A stretch of 64,000 bases of DNA from an uncultured Pelagibacteraceae bacterium. GTDB lineage: Bacteria; Pseudomonadota; Alphaproteobacteria; Pelagibacterales; Pelagibacteraceae. Below the pieces are notes generated by a model. The model searched no databases. It saw only the letters and a list, made by a program, of their open reading frames with translations, and was not told where the DNA came from. The DNA lies in assembly GCA_902520695.1 (NCBI GenBank), contig CABYOT010000005.1, positions 1 through 64,000 on the forward strand, in the 5' to 3' direction. Shown piece by piece: positions 30,140 through 40,542 of this stretch (the first letter of the stretch is position 1; every line of letters starts with the position of its first letter). The translations under genes were made by a program, and so were the position numbers.

Positions 30140-31836
30140 TTACGTCCAAGAATACCTTGACCGGTGGTCAGGCGGCAGTGAAATCTCTAAAAAAAGAAAA
30201 AGTTAAACATGTCTTTGGCTTAATTGGTTCAGCTACAATGGAAATGTTTGATGCGTTGTATCATGAAAAAAAAATTAAATTTATCGGTGTAAGAGACGAA
30301 AGAACTGGAACGCATATGGCAGATGGATATGCACGAGCTTCAAATCAACCAGGTGTAATAATTGCTGGTCAAAACGGTCCCGGAGCAACTAATCTCGTTA
30401 CAGGCATAGCGCAAGCAAAAGCAGCATTTTCTCCTGTGGTATCTATTGCCGGTTTATATTCTACTAAAGACAAGATGGAAGATGCTTTTCAAGGACTTGA
30501 TCAACAATCACTTTTTGATCCTATAACAAAAAAAACTTGGACAGTAAAAAAAGCAAGTCATATACCAATGGCTTTTAGAGATGCTTTTAATCTTGCAATG
30601 TCACCTCGAAGAGGACCAGTTTGTATAAACCTTCCAAGAAATGTTCTTTCTGATACTTCAAAGTTTAAGATTAATGAAAATAAAAAATCCTATAAAACTG
30701 AAAGTGACTTAAAAAGTAAAAAGAATTCAATTGACAGAACTGTAAAACTTATTCTCAAATCAAAAAAAACTGTGATTGTTGCTGGAGGAGGAATAAAATA
30801 TAATTCAAAATTTAAGTCTGTAACTAAGCTTGCTGAATTTTTAAATATTCCAATTGTAACTGCAGCAGGACATGGAGACGCGATTCCATTCAGTCATAAG
30901 TTAAATGCTGGACAAATGGGGCCTAGAGGAAATATTGTTGCATCAAGATTAGTCAAAGAAGCAGAGCTAATTATTGCAATTGGTACAAGACTTGGTTTCA
31001 ATTCTACATTCTATTCGTATGACAATATAAATAAAAACGCGAAAATTGTACAAATTGAGTTAGAAAAAACAATGATAGGAAGATACTTTCCAGTCAATGT
31101 AGGTATTCATGGGGATGCTGCTCTGGTGACAGATCAAATTTTAGCTGAATTAAGAAAACAAAAGAAAATTTTCAATTACAAAGAGTGGACAAATAGTTTT
31201 TTGTTAGAGAGATCAAAATTTCTTAAAGATAGAGATAATATAAAGTCAAAAAATTTTCCAATCCAACCAAACGGTCTATTCAAAGAATTAAGAAAAGTAC
31301 TACCGAAAAATACTGCAATAACACTCGATGCTGGCACACTCTGTCTTCAAGCTACAGATGCTTTAGAATATTACAATCCTCCTGCACTTTTCACTCCCCT
31401 TGATTTTGGTTTAGTAGGCTTCTCATTTGCATGTGGTTTAGGCATAAAGGTTGCAAAACCTAATAAAACTGTCGTTAGTTTAATGGGTGATGGTGGTTTC
31501 GGAATGACTATTTCAGAACTAAGTACAGCTGTAGAACATGGCATAAACACAATTACAATAGTGATGAACAACAAAAGTTGGGGAGCAGAAAAAGCATATC
31601 AAAAAGATTTTTATGGTGAGAGATATCTAGGAGCTGACATTCAAAGCCCTCCCTTTGATGAAGTTGCTAAACTGTATGGCGCTAAGGGAATTAAAGTTAA
31701 AAAATTATCAGAGGTTAATGAAGCAGTAAAAAGTGCATTAAAAGTAAATAAACCAGTTGTTATAGATGTTGATGTAGATCCAAAAGCGTTATACAGTTTT
31801 AGGAGAGATAGCTTTACACATAGAATTAAAAAATGA
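30136..31836 (+). CDS. Thiamine-pyrophosphate enzyme (acetolactate synthase-like)
   Basis: VFGLIGSATMEMFDAL, DERTGTHMADGYARA, AGQNGPGATNLVTG, MGDGGFGMTISELSTAVEHGINTITIVMNN TPP motif; GTG start overlaps previous stop. Confidence 0.9.
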   Translation: MITSKNTLTGGQAAVKSLKKEKVKHVFGLIGSATMEMFDALYHEKKIKFIGVRDERTGTHMADGYARASNQPGVIIAGQNGPGATNLVTGIAQAKAAFSPVVSIAGLYSTKDKMEDAFQGLDQQSLFDPITKKTWTVKKASHIPMAFRDAFNLAMSPRRGPVCINLPRNVLSDTSKFKINENKKSYKTESDLKSKKNSIDRTVKLILKSKKTVIVAGGGIKYNSKFKSVTKLAEFLNIPIVTAAGHGDAIPFSHKLNAGQMGPRGNIVASRLVKEAELIIAIGTRLGFNSTFYSYDNINKNAKIVQIELEKTMIGRYFPVNVGIHGDAALVTDQILAELRKQKKIFNYKEWTNSFLLERSKFLKDRDNIKSKNFPIQPNGLFKELRKVLPKNTAITLDAGTLCLQATDALEYYNPPALFTPLDFGLVGFSFACGLGIKVAKPNKTVVSLMGDGGFGMTISELSTAVEHGINTITIVMNNKSWGAEKAYQKDFYGERYLGADIQSPPFDEVAKLYGAKGIKVKKLSEVNEAVKSALKVNKPVVIDVDVDPKALYSFRRDSFTHRIKK

Positions 31837-32420
31837 AATTAGAATTACGTAAGTTTACTAAATTTGTAGATAAGACTTTTATTGAAGGTGGAAAAGAAGC
31901 TAAAGAACCAGTTGTGATGGTTTCTGTTGCTGCAGTTTTTAAAAATCCTTGGGATGGAAAAGGTTTTGTAGAGGACTTAAAACCCACTATTTTAGATCTA
32001 GCTCCTAAACTTGGAGATTTATTGGTTCCTGAACTTATAAAAGAAATAGGCTCTCCTGATAAAATATTAGCTTACGGGAAAGCAGGTGTAGTTGGACTGC
32101 ATGGAGAAATAGAACATGCATCAGCATTTATTCATACATTAAGATTTGGCAATAAATTTAGAGATGCTGTGGGGGGAACTTCTTATTTAAGTTTTACGAA
32201 TACAAGAGGTCCAGCTGGATCAAAAATATCTATCCCAATGATGCACAAAACCGACTCTGGTTTAAGACCATATTATCTTACACATGAGTTTACAATTCAT
32301 GATGCTCCATTTGATGATGAAATTGTTATTGCAATTGGTGGCGCTTCGACAGGTAGAGCCCATGCAAGAACAGGTGATAGGTACCAAGATATGAAGGAGA
32401 TGGGCATTGAACCAAAATAA
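31833..32420 (+). CDS. AA_synth-family ('amino acid synthesis', PF06684-like) protein
   Basis: KAGVVGLHGEIEHASAFIHTLRFGNKFRDAVGG, GGASTGRAHARTGDRYQDM. Confidence 0.78.
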   Translation: MKLELRKFTKFVDKTFIEGGKEAKEPVVMVSVAAVFKNPWDGKGFVEDLKPTILDLAPKLGDLLVPELIKEIGSPDKILAYGKAGVVGLHGEIEHASAFIHTLRFGNKFRDAVGGTSYLSFTNTRGPAGSKISIPMMHKTDSGLRPYYLTHEFTIHDAPFDDEIVIAIGGASTGRAHARTGDRYQDMKEMGIEPK

Positions 32421-32422
32421 TA

Positions 32423-33196
32423 ATGATCAATGCAACAGCCTCTAAAGGTACATTTTATAAACTAAATCAAAAAGAAGGAATTCCAATTGTATTTATTCAT
32501 GGTGTAGGTCTTGATCATAATATATGGGATCCACAAATTAATGAATTTGATAATACGGTTTTAATTTACGATATCCTTGGACACGGTAGAACTCCTTTAA
32601 ATAAAGAAAAAATAAGTTTTGATGATTTTTCAGATCAAATTATTGATCTTATTGATGAATTAAAATTTGATAAAATTCACCTTGTTGGATTTTCAATAGG
32701 CTCATTGATTGCAAGAAACTTTGCAACGAGATTTAGTAATAGATTGAAATCCCTAACGTTGTTGTGCTCAATATTTAATAGATCTGATAATGAACAGAAG
32801 ATAGTAAATGAAAGGTTTGAACAGACAAAGAAAGATAAAAAACTGACAAAAGACGCACTCAATAGATGGTTTAATAAGGATTTTATTGAGAAAAATCCTC
32901 TAATTTCAGATAAAATTTTCTCAATACTTAACAATAATAATATGGACAACTTTATTAAAGTTTACTCGTTGTTTGTAAATCATAAAGATAACGAAAAATT
33001 TGAAAATATTAATGTCAAAACACTTGTGATGACTGGAGAAGGTGATGTAGGCTCAACTCCAAAAATGTCTGATAATCTGAGTAAAAAAATTAAAAACTCT
33101 GAAGTAAAAATAATACCTGTAGGCAAACATCTATGTAGTATTGAATGCTCATATGATGTAAATAAAGCAATTAAAGATCATATACAAAATGCCTGA
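32423..33196 (+). CDS. Alpha/beta hydrolase
   Basis: FIHGVGLDHNIWDPQINEF, LVGFSIGSLIARNFA nucleophile elbow. Confidence 0.88.
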   Translation: MINATASKGTFYKLNQKEGIPIVFIHGVGLDHNIWDPQINEFDNTVLIYDILGHGRTPLNKEKISFDDFSDQIIDLIDELKFDKIHLVGFSIGSLIARNFATRFSNRLKSLTLLCSIFNRSDNEQKIVNERFEQTKKDKKLTKDALNRWFNKDFIEKNPLISDKIFSILNNNNMDNFIKVYSLFVNHKDNEKFENINVKTLVMTGEGDVGSTPKMSDNLSKKIKNSEVKIIPVGKHLCSIECSYDVNKAIKDHIQNA

Positions 33197-34670
33197 ATTA
33201 AAAAAATATAAAATGTTTATAGGGGGACAATGGGTTGACTCTGATACTAAAAAAACTTTTGAAACTTTAAATCCGGAAGATAATAAACCCTGGGCAGTTG
33301 TTCCTGAGGCAAGTGCTTCTGACGTAGATAAAGCAGTTCAAGCTGCTCAAAAAGCTTTTGAAGGTGATTGGCCTAAAATACTGCCGCGTGAAAGAGCAAA
33401 ATTTCTAAGAGCTATTGGTAATAAGCTTAGAGAAAATGCGGAATTGCTTGGAAAAATTGAAACTATAGATACAGGAAAACTTTTTAGAGAAACAAATAAG
33501 CAGGCAAATTACATTGCTGAGTACTATGATTATTATGCTGGTATGGCAGACAAAGTCGAGGGTACAGTTCTACCAATAGATAAACCAAATATTCAAGCTA
33601 TAACTTCAAGAATACCTATTGGTGTCATTGCTGCGATTGTTCCATGGAATTCTCAAATGTTTTTAACAGCTACAAAACTTGCGCCTGCTTTAGCAATGGG
33701 AAATACGGTGGTTATTAAATCATCAGAACTTGCTCCAGCAGTAATGTTTGAATTTGCAAAACTTATTGAAGAAACTGGTATTCCTAAAGGAGTAGTTAAT
33801 GTTATTACAGGATTTGGAGACCCATGTGGAAAGGCTTTAACTACACATAATTTAGTTGAAAAAGTTGCTTTTACAGGAGGACCCGAAACTGCAAGACATA
33901 TAATAAGAAATTCAGCAGAAAATTTATCAGAAGTAAGCTTAGAACTTGGAGGAAAAAGTCCTGTTGCAGTATTTGATGATGCTCATCAAGAAAATGCAAT
34001 TAATGGAATTACTGCAGGAATATTTGGAGCTAGCGGACAGAGTTGTATTGCTGGTTCAAGGTTATATCTACAAAAAGGAATTTACGATGAGTTCCTTGAT
34101 AAACTCACAAAAAGAGCTGAAAAAATAAAAATTGGTACTCCTATGGATCCAGATACAGAAATGGGACCTTTGAGTAATTATAAACAATTGGAAATTATTG
34201 AGAAAAACATAAAAAAAACCACAGAACAAGGTGGAAAAATAAAATGTGGTGGTGAAAGGCATCCATTTTCAAATGAAGGATACTACTTTCCTCCTACAAT
34301 AATTGAATGTGATAATCATAATCTTCCAACAGCAGAAAACGAGCTTTTTGGACCAGTTTTATCAGTTATGAAATTTGATACAGAAAAAGAGGTAATAGAG
34401 AAAATGAACGATAATCAATATGGATTATCTTCAGGGGTCTATACAAGTGACTTCTCCAGGGGTCTAAGAGTTTCTAATGCAATAAGAGCAGGCATAACAT
34501 TTGTAAATACTTATCGATTGATTTCTCCATCAGCACCTTTTGGTGGTATTAAAGATAGTGGATATGGAAAGGAAGCGGGAATGGATTCAATTAAAGATTA
34601 TACTAGAGTTAAGACAACTTGGTATTACACATCTGATGAACCAACTTTAGATCCTTTCTCTATAAGATAA
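33189..34670 (+). CDS. NAD-dependent aldehyde dehydrogenase
   Basis: VPWNSQMF, EVSLELGGKSPVAVF, GASGQSCIAGSR, ELFGPVLSVMKF. Confidence 0.93.
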   Translation: MPELKKYKMFIGGQWVDSDTKKTFETLNPEDNKPWAVVPEASASDVDKAVQAAQKAFEGDWPKILPRERAKFLRAIGNKLRENAELLGKIETIDTGKLFRETNKQANYIAEYYDYYAGMADKVEGTVLPIDKPNIQAITSRIPIGVIAAIVPWNSQMFLTATKLAPALAMGNTVVIKSSELAPAVMFEFAKLIEETGIPKGVVNVITGFGDPCGKALTTHNLVEKVAFTGGPETARHIIRNSAENLSEVSLELGGKSPVAVFDDAHQENAINGITAGIFGASGQSCIAGSRLYLQKGIYDEFLDKLTKRAEKIKIGTPMDPDTEMGPLSNYKQLEIIEKNIKKTTEQGGKIKCGGERHPFSNEGYYFPPTIIECDNHNLPTAENELFGPVLSVMKFDTEKEVIEKMNDNQYGLSSGVYTSDFSRGLRVSNAIRAGITFVNTYRLISPSAPFGGIKDSGYGKEAGMDSIKDYTRVKTTWYYTSDEPTLDPFSIR

Positions 34671-34673
34671 TTT

Positions 34674-35531
34674 TTGTCTGCAAAACATACTTTACTTATT
34701 TTATTTGTTGTATTTTTATTAGGAAGTGCATATCCAACTGGCAAGCTTGGATTAAACGACACTATTCCACCAATTCTTTTTGGTTCATTAAGAATGGCTA
34801 TTGTTTTTATTTGTTTAATTCCATTTTTTAAAATTCAAAGTATAGATAAAAAATATATTATTCCTTTAATTGGGTTTTCATTATGTTTTGGTGTTGCAGT
34901 GAATATGTTTTTATATTTATCTATAAATATTTCAAGTATACTTGCACCAATTACAATAGGGGCTCAACTTTCAATTCCTTTTGGGATTATATTAAGCTCA
35001 ATATTTTTAAATGAAAAAATAAGTTATAAAAAATGGATATTAATTATGATATCTTTTTTTGGTGTTGTTATACTTGCTTTTGACCCAAAAGTAGTCGAAG
35101 AAATAATAGGGTCTCTTCTTATTTGCGGTATGGCTTTTTTCTACGGACTATCTCAAGTATTTTCCAGATATTTAAAAGAATTAGATCTTAAATTTACAAA
35201 TACTATAATGAGTTTCACAGGATTTATTATTTTAATAATATTGTCTTCAATATTTGAGGGAAATACTTTTCAAACAATAAAAAGTATAAGTTTACAAAGT
35301 TGGTTCACAGTTTTATACGCTGGAGCAATTATTTCTTTGCTTGGACATTTAATGATGTTCTATCTTTATAAATTTTATCCTCTTGATATGGTATTGCCAT
35401 TCTACGCTTTATTCCCTGTATTTGGTCTAATCCTTACTTTTTTTATTTTTGGGGAGATTCCATCCTTTATAACAGTAATCGGAGGAATAATTGTCATTAC
35501 TTCGGTGTTTTTTGCTCAAAAAATGAGATAA
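34674..35531 (+). CDS. DMT-superfamily (EamA) transporter (TTG start)
   Basis: Two EamA repeats, hydrophobic; 3 bp after the aldehyde dehydrogenase stop. Confidence 0.8.
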   Translation: MSAKHTLLILFVVFLLGSAYPTGKLGLNDTIPPILFGSLRMAIVFICLIPFFKIQSIDKKYIIPLIGFSLCFGVAVNMFLYLSINISSILAPITIGAQLSIPFGIILSSIFLNEKISYKKWILIMISFFGVVILAFDPKVVEEIIGSLLICGMAFFYGLSQVFSRYLKELDLKFTNTIMSFTGFIILIILSSIFEGNTFQTIKSISLQSWFTVLYAGAIISLLGHLMMFYLYKFYPLDMVLPFYALFPVFGLILTFFIFGEIPSFITVIGGIIVITSVFFAQKMR

Positions 35532-35542
35532 TTTTCTCATTG
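35523..35542 (+). other. Hairpin overlapping DMT stop codon
   Basis: AATGAGA-TAATTT-TCTCATT perfect 7-bp stem; no U-tract follows, so not a canonical terminator. Confidence 0.4.
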
Positions 35543-35604
35543 AAAATAAAAATCAATAGGATTTAATTTTGTTTATATAAATTGTTAACAATTAGAGGGA
35601 ATAT

Positions 35605-36795
35605 ATGAAAAAACTAGTATTAGCGATGTTCGTATTTGTATCTTGCTTTACATCCAAAGCATTTTCAGATGGACATGGCATTAAAATGGGAATTATTTTA
35701 GGATTTACAGGACCTATTGAATCCCTAACTCCAGCTATGGCTGCATCTGCAGAGCTTGCCTTTAAAGAAGCTTCAGATTCTGGTTCATTACTTGGAGGAA
35801 AGAAAATTTCTGTTGAAAGAGCAGATTCAACATGTGTTGACTCAGCTGCTGCAACAGCTGCTGCTGAAGGTTTAATATCTGGTGGTGTAGTAGCAATCAT
35901 GGGTGCCGATTGTTCTGGTGTTACTGGAGCTATTGCAACTAACGTTGCTGTTCCAAATGGTGTTGTTATGATTTCACCATCTGCTACTTCTCCAGGATTA
36001 ACTGATCTTAATGATAATGGATATTTCTTTAGAACTGCTCCATCTGACGCAAGAGGTGGTCAAGTATTAGCGGATATTACTAAAGATAGAAAAGTAAAAA
36101 GTATTGCAGTAACACATACTAATAACGACTACGGTAAAGGTTTAGCAGATGTATATGTTGCAGCTGTTAAAGCTCATGGAATAAACGTAACAGTTGTTAC
36201 AGCTCACGAAGAAGGTAAAGGAGACTACGGTGCAGAAGTTGCTACATTAGCAGCAGCGGGTGGCGATGCTTTAGCTGTATTAGGTTACTTAGATCAAGCT
36301 GGTGGAAGTATCATTGATGGTTCATTAGATTCTGGCGCGTTTGATGTGTTTGTTTTATCTGATGGAATGATTGGAGACTCTTTAACTGACAGATTTGGAA
36401 ATGATCTAAACAAATCATTTGGATCTTTGCCAGGATCTATGGGTAAAGGAGCTACAATATTTAAAGGTGTAGCAGGAGGAGCAGGCATTGACTCATCTGG
36501 GCCATATACATCAGAGTCTTATGATGCTGCAGCTTTGATTGTACTTGCAATGCAAGCTGGTGGAAAAGCTGATAGAGCTACCGTTCAAGCAAATGTAATG
36601 TCTGTTGCAAATGCTCCAGGAGAAAAAATTTATCCAGGAGAATTGAAAAAAGCATTAGATTTACTTGCGAGTGGTAAAGCAGTCAACTACGAAGGAGCAT
36701 CTAGTGTTGAATTAACTGATGTTGGAGAAGCATCAGGTGCCTTTATTGAAAAAGAGATTAAAGGTGGTAAATTTAAAGACAAAAAACAAAGATAA
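35605..36795 (+). CDS. Branched-chain/amide ABC transporter substrate-binding protein (periplasmic-binding type I)
   Basis: Signal peptide, IKMGIILGFTGPIESLTPAMAASAELAFKEA, IMGADCSGVTGAIATNVAVPNGVVMISPSATSP. Confidence 0.9.
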   Translation: MKKLVLAMFVFVSCFTSKAFSDGHGIKMGIILGFTGPIESLTPAMAASAELAFKEASDSGSLLGGKKISVERADSTCVDSAAATAAAEGLISGGVVAIMGADCSGVTGAIATNVAVPNGVVMISPSATSPGLTDLNDNGYFFRTAPSDARGGQVLADITKDRKVKSIAVTHTNNDYGKGLADVYVAAVKAHGINVTVVTAHEEGKGDYGAEVATLAAAGGDALAVLGYLDQAGGSIIDGSLDSGAFDVFVLSDGMIGDSLTDRFGNDLNKSFGSLPGSMGKGATIFKGVAGGAGIDSSGPYTSESYDAAALIVLAMQAGGKADRATVQANVMSVANAPGEKIYPGELKKALDLLASGKAVNYEGASSVELTDVGEASGAFIEKEIKGGKFKDKKQR

Positions 36796-36810
36796 TTCTT
36801 AATTATTTAA

Positions 36811-36843
36811 CTCCAGCGGTGAAAATCGCTGGAGTTTTTTTTA
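36811..36843. terminator. Terminator between convergent genes
   Basis: CTCCAGCG-gtgaaaat-CGCTGGAG stem followed by TTTTTTTT; the T tract abuts the stop codon of the minus-strand LysE gene. Confidence 0.88.
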
Positions 36844-37449
36844 TCCTAAAATATTGATTAACACGTAAATACTAAGAGCCAACATAAAGAAAATTATTGA
36901 GATATTAATAATTTTCCAAATTTTATTACTATTCAAGTAGTTAGATAAAAACTTAGATAAGTATCCTAATGTAAAAAAAAATATAATTGAGGAAAAAGTT
37001 GCACCAAATCCAAAGGATAGTTTTTGATTAATTAAAAAACTTTTTGAAAAGTTTCCTAAAAAAAATACAGTGTCAGAATAAACATGGGCGTTTAAATAAG
37101 TAAAACCTAGAGTTTTAAGTATTATTGAGCCTAGACTTGCTGTTTGATTTTTTTGATTTATTTCAAAATTAGTATTTATACTTTTTATTTTTTTCCATAC
37201 AAAATGTATTAAAAATAAAAGTAAAAGGATATTTAAAATTAGTTCAACAAAAGGTGAAAAAAAACTTTCAAAATAGTGAAATAAGAATATTCCAAGAAAA
37301 ATAAGAAGAAAATCTGAAAATGTACAAATTACACATACAATAAAAACGAATTGTTTTTTTAAACCTTGCTCAATTACAAATATATTTTGAGCACCAATAG
37401 CTAATATTAAACTCAGTCCTGTAAAGAACCCTAAAATAAAAAAACTCAT
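36841..37449 (-). CDS. LysE-family exporter
   Basis: FFTGLSLILAIGAQNIFVIEQGL motif of LysE/ArgO. Confidence 0.85.
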   Translation of the reverse strand: MSFFILGFFTGLSLILAIGAQNIFVIEQGLKKQFVFIVCVICTFSDFLLIFLGIFLFHYFESFFSPFVELILNILLLLFLIHFVWKKIKSINTNFEINQKNQTASLGSIILKTLGFTYLNAHVYSDTVFFLGNFSKSFLINQKLSFGFGATFSSIIFFFTLGYLSKFLSNYLNSNKIWKIINISIIFFMLALSIYVLINILG

Positions 37450-37455
37450 TATAAA

Positions 37456-38826
37456 TTATTGTTTTATAATTTTTTCTGGAATTATTCCTTGAGGTCTAAA
37501 TCGCATTATCAAAAGAAGGCCAATACCAACGAGCAAAAATCTAAAATATGGAGCGCTATTTATTAAATGAATTTTGATTTCATTTGTTTCAGGTAAATGA
37601 GCTGTAAACAAATTTATAAAGAATAAAGCAATTGGTGCTGCTTCTACCCATAAAAACCATACAACAAATCCTCCTAGAATTGCTCCAAAATTATTTCCTG
37701 TGCCACCAACAATTACCATAACCCAAATTACAAACGTATATCTCATTGGTCTATAACTACCTGGGGTAAAGAGTCCATCATTAGTTACCATCATGGCTCC
37801 AGCAATTCCAACTATTGCAGATCCAAGAATAAATATAAATAAATGTTGCTTGACCACATTCTTGCCCATTGCACTTGCGGCCTCTTCGTTATCTCGTATA
37901 GCTCTCATCATTCTGCCCCAAGGTGAGTAAAGAGCTTTTTGTGTAATTATTAATAAAATAATAACTACAACTAAAAACATCCCTGCAAAACAAAGCTTTA
38001 CATAAACAGATGAAGCATCAATTACTAACTGATTTAAAATATCTTGTCTCTCCGATAATGAATTTGCTAAATTTAATTTTGCTGAGTGAAATTTTTCAAC
38101 TAAATTTATAAACCAAGGAGAGGTCTGCAGGTCAATTTCATAAGGGGCTGGTCTTTTTAATCCAATAACGTTTTTTACACCTCTTGCCAACCAATCTTCA
38201 TGTTTAATAATGGAGACAACAATTTCAGCAATTAATAATGTAGCAATAGCTAAATAATCTGCCCTTAATCCTAAAGCAACTTTCCCTACAATAAATGCTA
38301 ACCCAGCAGCAAAAAGACCTCCAACTATCCATGAGAATAAAACTGGTAACCCAAGTCCTCCAAGAAACCCTGTCTTTGCAGGATCAACAGCTTCTATTTG
38401 TTCAATTGCAGGTCCAGCAATTATTTTTATTAGGATTAATCCAACTATAATTATTCCAGCTATTAAATAATTTCTTTTTTTAGATTTTTGAATATTTTTT
38501 AAAATATACCTTGTAGAAAAAATCATTATTATAATTATTCCTAGGCAAGTCATCATATTTACTCCGCCCACACTCCAGGCTTCTGGAACAGGTGCTACAG
38601 ATACTAATACTACTGCTAAACCTCCTAATGCCGTATAACCCATGATACCAAAATTTATTAAACCAGCATAACCCCATTGAATATTTGCTCCCAAGGTCAT
38701 TACTGCAGAAATCATACAATAATTAAAAATTGTTAGTGCAATAGACCAGGATTGAAAGATTCCAACTAAAATTATTAAAAGCATCATTATCGAATATGCT
38801 ACAATTATATTTAAATAATTTCTCAT
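37456..38826 (-). CDS. livM: Branched-chain amino acid-type ABC permease
   Basis: ALGLRADYLAIATLLIAEIV, RAIRDNEEAASAMGKNVVKQHLFIFILGSAIVGIAGAM; enlarged (456 aa). Confidence 0.88.
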   Translation of the reverse strand: MRNYLNIIVAYSIMMLLIILVGIFQSWSIALTIFNYCMISAVMTLGANIQWGYAGLINFGIMGYTALGGLAVVLVSVAPVPEAWSVGGVNMMTCLGIIIIMIFSTRYILKNIQKSKKRNYLIAGIIIVGLILIKIIAGPAIEQIEAVDPAKTGFLGGLGLPVLFSWIVGGLFAAGLAFIVGKVALGLRADYLAIATLLIAEIVVSIIKHEDWLARGVKNVIGLKRPAPYEIDLQTSPWFINLVEKFHSAKLNLANSLSERQDILNQLVIDASSVYVKLCFAGMFLVVVIILLIITQKALYSPWGRMMRAIRDNEEAASAMGKNVVKQHLFIFILGSAIVGIAGAMMVTNDGLFTPGSYRPMRYTFVIWVMVIVGGTGNNFGAILGGFVVWFLWVEAAPIALFFINLFTAHLPETNEIKIHLINSAPYFRFLLVGIGLLLIMRFRPQGIIPEKIIKQ

Positions 38827-39833
38827 ATACGTTTTCCTTCAAATATGCCTGACGGCCTAAATATTAAAACAATTACTAATATCGAAAATGAAATAGCAAA
38901 TTTGTAATCGGTTGATAATAATTGCATCAATGAATTTGGTTCTAGTGACTCTGGCAAAATATAAACTAAAAATCTTTTATATGCATAAGTCAAAAATATT
39001 TCAGCAAATGCTATAACATAACCTCCAAAGAACGCTCCATATGGATTTCCAATTCCACCAACTATCGCAGCAGCAAAAATCGGTAGCATATTATTAAAAT
39101 ACACAAACGGTCTATAACTTTTGTCTAAACCATAAAGAATCCCACCAATTGTTGCTAATATACCAGCAATGATCCAAGTAATTAGAACTACTTTTTTTGG
39201 ATCTATTCCAGAAAGAAGTGCTAAATCTTCATTATCTGAATAGGCCCTCATACTAGTTCCAGTCTTAGTTTTATTTAAAAACCAAAACATAATAGCAACA
39301 ACAATAATAGTAATTACAATTGTTATCATTTGCGTAGATTTAATCGTCAAACCTTCTGCAAGACCTGTCATTTCTTTAAATTCAGTTGCTTTTAAAATGA
39401 ATTTTTCACCATCTAAAAACCTTCGATCAGTTGGTCCAATTATAATCCTTATGACTGCTTGGGTCACAAACATTACCCCAACACTAACCATAGCAAGCTG
39501 TACTGGTGGACTTTTTTTAATTCTGTAATATTTAAAAACTGTTTGATCAATTAAAAGCATGTATAAAATCATCATAAAAATTGCAAAAGGAATGGTGAGC
39601 AAAGCAGTGGGAAGAAAACCAAAGCTAATTCCGATTGATTGAAAGTAATAAGTCAAAAGTACAGCAAACATTGTACCAAATGACATCATGTCTCCAGTTG
39701 CAAAGTTAGCAAATCTTAAAATACCGTATATTAAAGTTACAAAAATTGCTCCAAGAGCTAACTGAGAGCCATAAGTTAAGGCTGGAATAATTGTATAATT
39801 CAATAAAACTATTACTGCATTAATCAAATCCAT
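38823..39833 (-). CDS. livH: Branched-chain amino acid-type ABC permease
   Basis: GSQLALGAIFVTLIYGILRFANFATGDMM, MRAYSDNEDLALLSGIDPKKV, IFRPSGIFE. Confidence 0.9.
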   Translation of the reverse strand: MDLINAVIVLLNYTIIPALTYGSQLALGAIFVTLIYGILRFANFATGDMMSFGTMFAVLLTYYFQSIGISFGFLPTALLTIPFAIFMMILYMLLIDQTVFKYYRIKKSPPVQLAMVSVGVMFVTQAVIRIIIGPTDRRFLDGEKFILKATEFKEMTGLAEGLTIKSTQMITIVITIIVVAIMFWFLNKTKTGTSMRAYSDNEDLALLSGIDPKKVVLITWIIAGILATIGGILYGLDKSYRPFVYFNNMLPIFAAAIVGGIGNPYGAFFGGYVIAFAEIFLTYAYKRFLVYILPESLEPNSLMQLLSTDYKFAISFSILVIVLIFRPSGIFEGKRI

Positions 39834-39834
39834 A

Positions 39835-40542
39835 CTAAGCTCCTAAGAAAGATCTCCTAACTTCTGGATCATTTAATAATTCCTTACCAGACCCCTCAAA
39901 CTTATTTTCACCAGTAACAAGCACATATCCTCGATCAGAAATGCTTAAAGCCTGTTTTGCATTTTGCTCGACCATGATGATTGCTACTTTTGTATTTTTA
40001 ACTCTAATAATGTGTTCAAATAATTCATCCATAACTATTGGGGAAACTCCTGCTGTAGGCTCATCCAACATAAGAACAGATGGTTTTATCATTAGAGCAC
40101 GTCCCAAAGCTACTTGTTGTCTTTGCCCTCCTGATAATTGTCCTACAACTTGATCTTTTTTTTCTCTTAAAATTGGAAATAGATCATATATTTCTTCGAT
40201 AACATTATTTACATTATCTGTTCTTAAAAAAGCACCAACTTCTAAATTTTCTTTTACAGTAAGTTCTGCAAAAACATTTCTAGTTTGTGGTACAAATGAT
40301 ATTCCCTTTTTTACTCTTTCTTGAGGAGATAGTTTAGAAATATCTTCTCCATCAATTGAAATATTACCTGATTTTAGATTTAACAATCCTAGCATTGCTT
40401 TCATTGCTGTAGATTTTCCAGCTCCATTTGGTCCAAGAATAGCAACTATCTCTCCTCTGTTAACATTGATAGTGCATGAGCTAATAATATCAGGACCATC
40501 GCCGTATCCTCCTGTCATTTTATTTCCCTCAAAAAATGCCAT
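39835..40542 (-). CDS. livF: Branched-chain amino acid-type ABC ATPase
   Basis: GPNGAGKSTAMKAMLGLL, LSGGQRQQVALGRALM, VEQNAKQALSISDRGYVL. Confidence 0.92.
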   Translation of the reverse strand: MAFFEGNKMTGGYGDGPDIISSCTINVNRGEIVAILGPNGAGKSTAMKAMLGLLNLKSGNISIDGEDISKLSPQERVKKGISFVPQTRNVFAELTVKENLEVGAFLRTDNVNNVIEEIYDLFPILREKKDQVVGQLSGGQRQQVALGRALMIKPSVLMLDEPTAGVSPIVMDELFEHIIRVKNTKVAIIMVEQNAKQALSISDRGYVLVTGENKFEGSGKELLNDPEVRRSFLGA

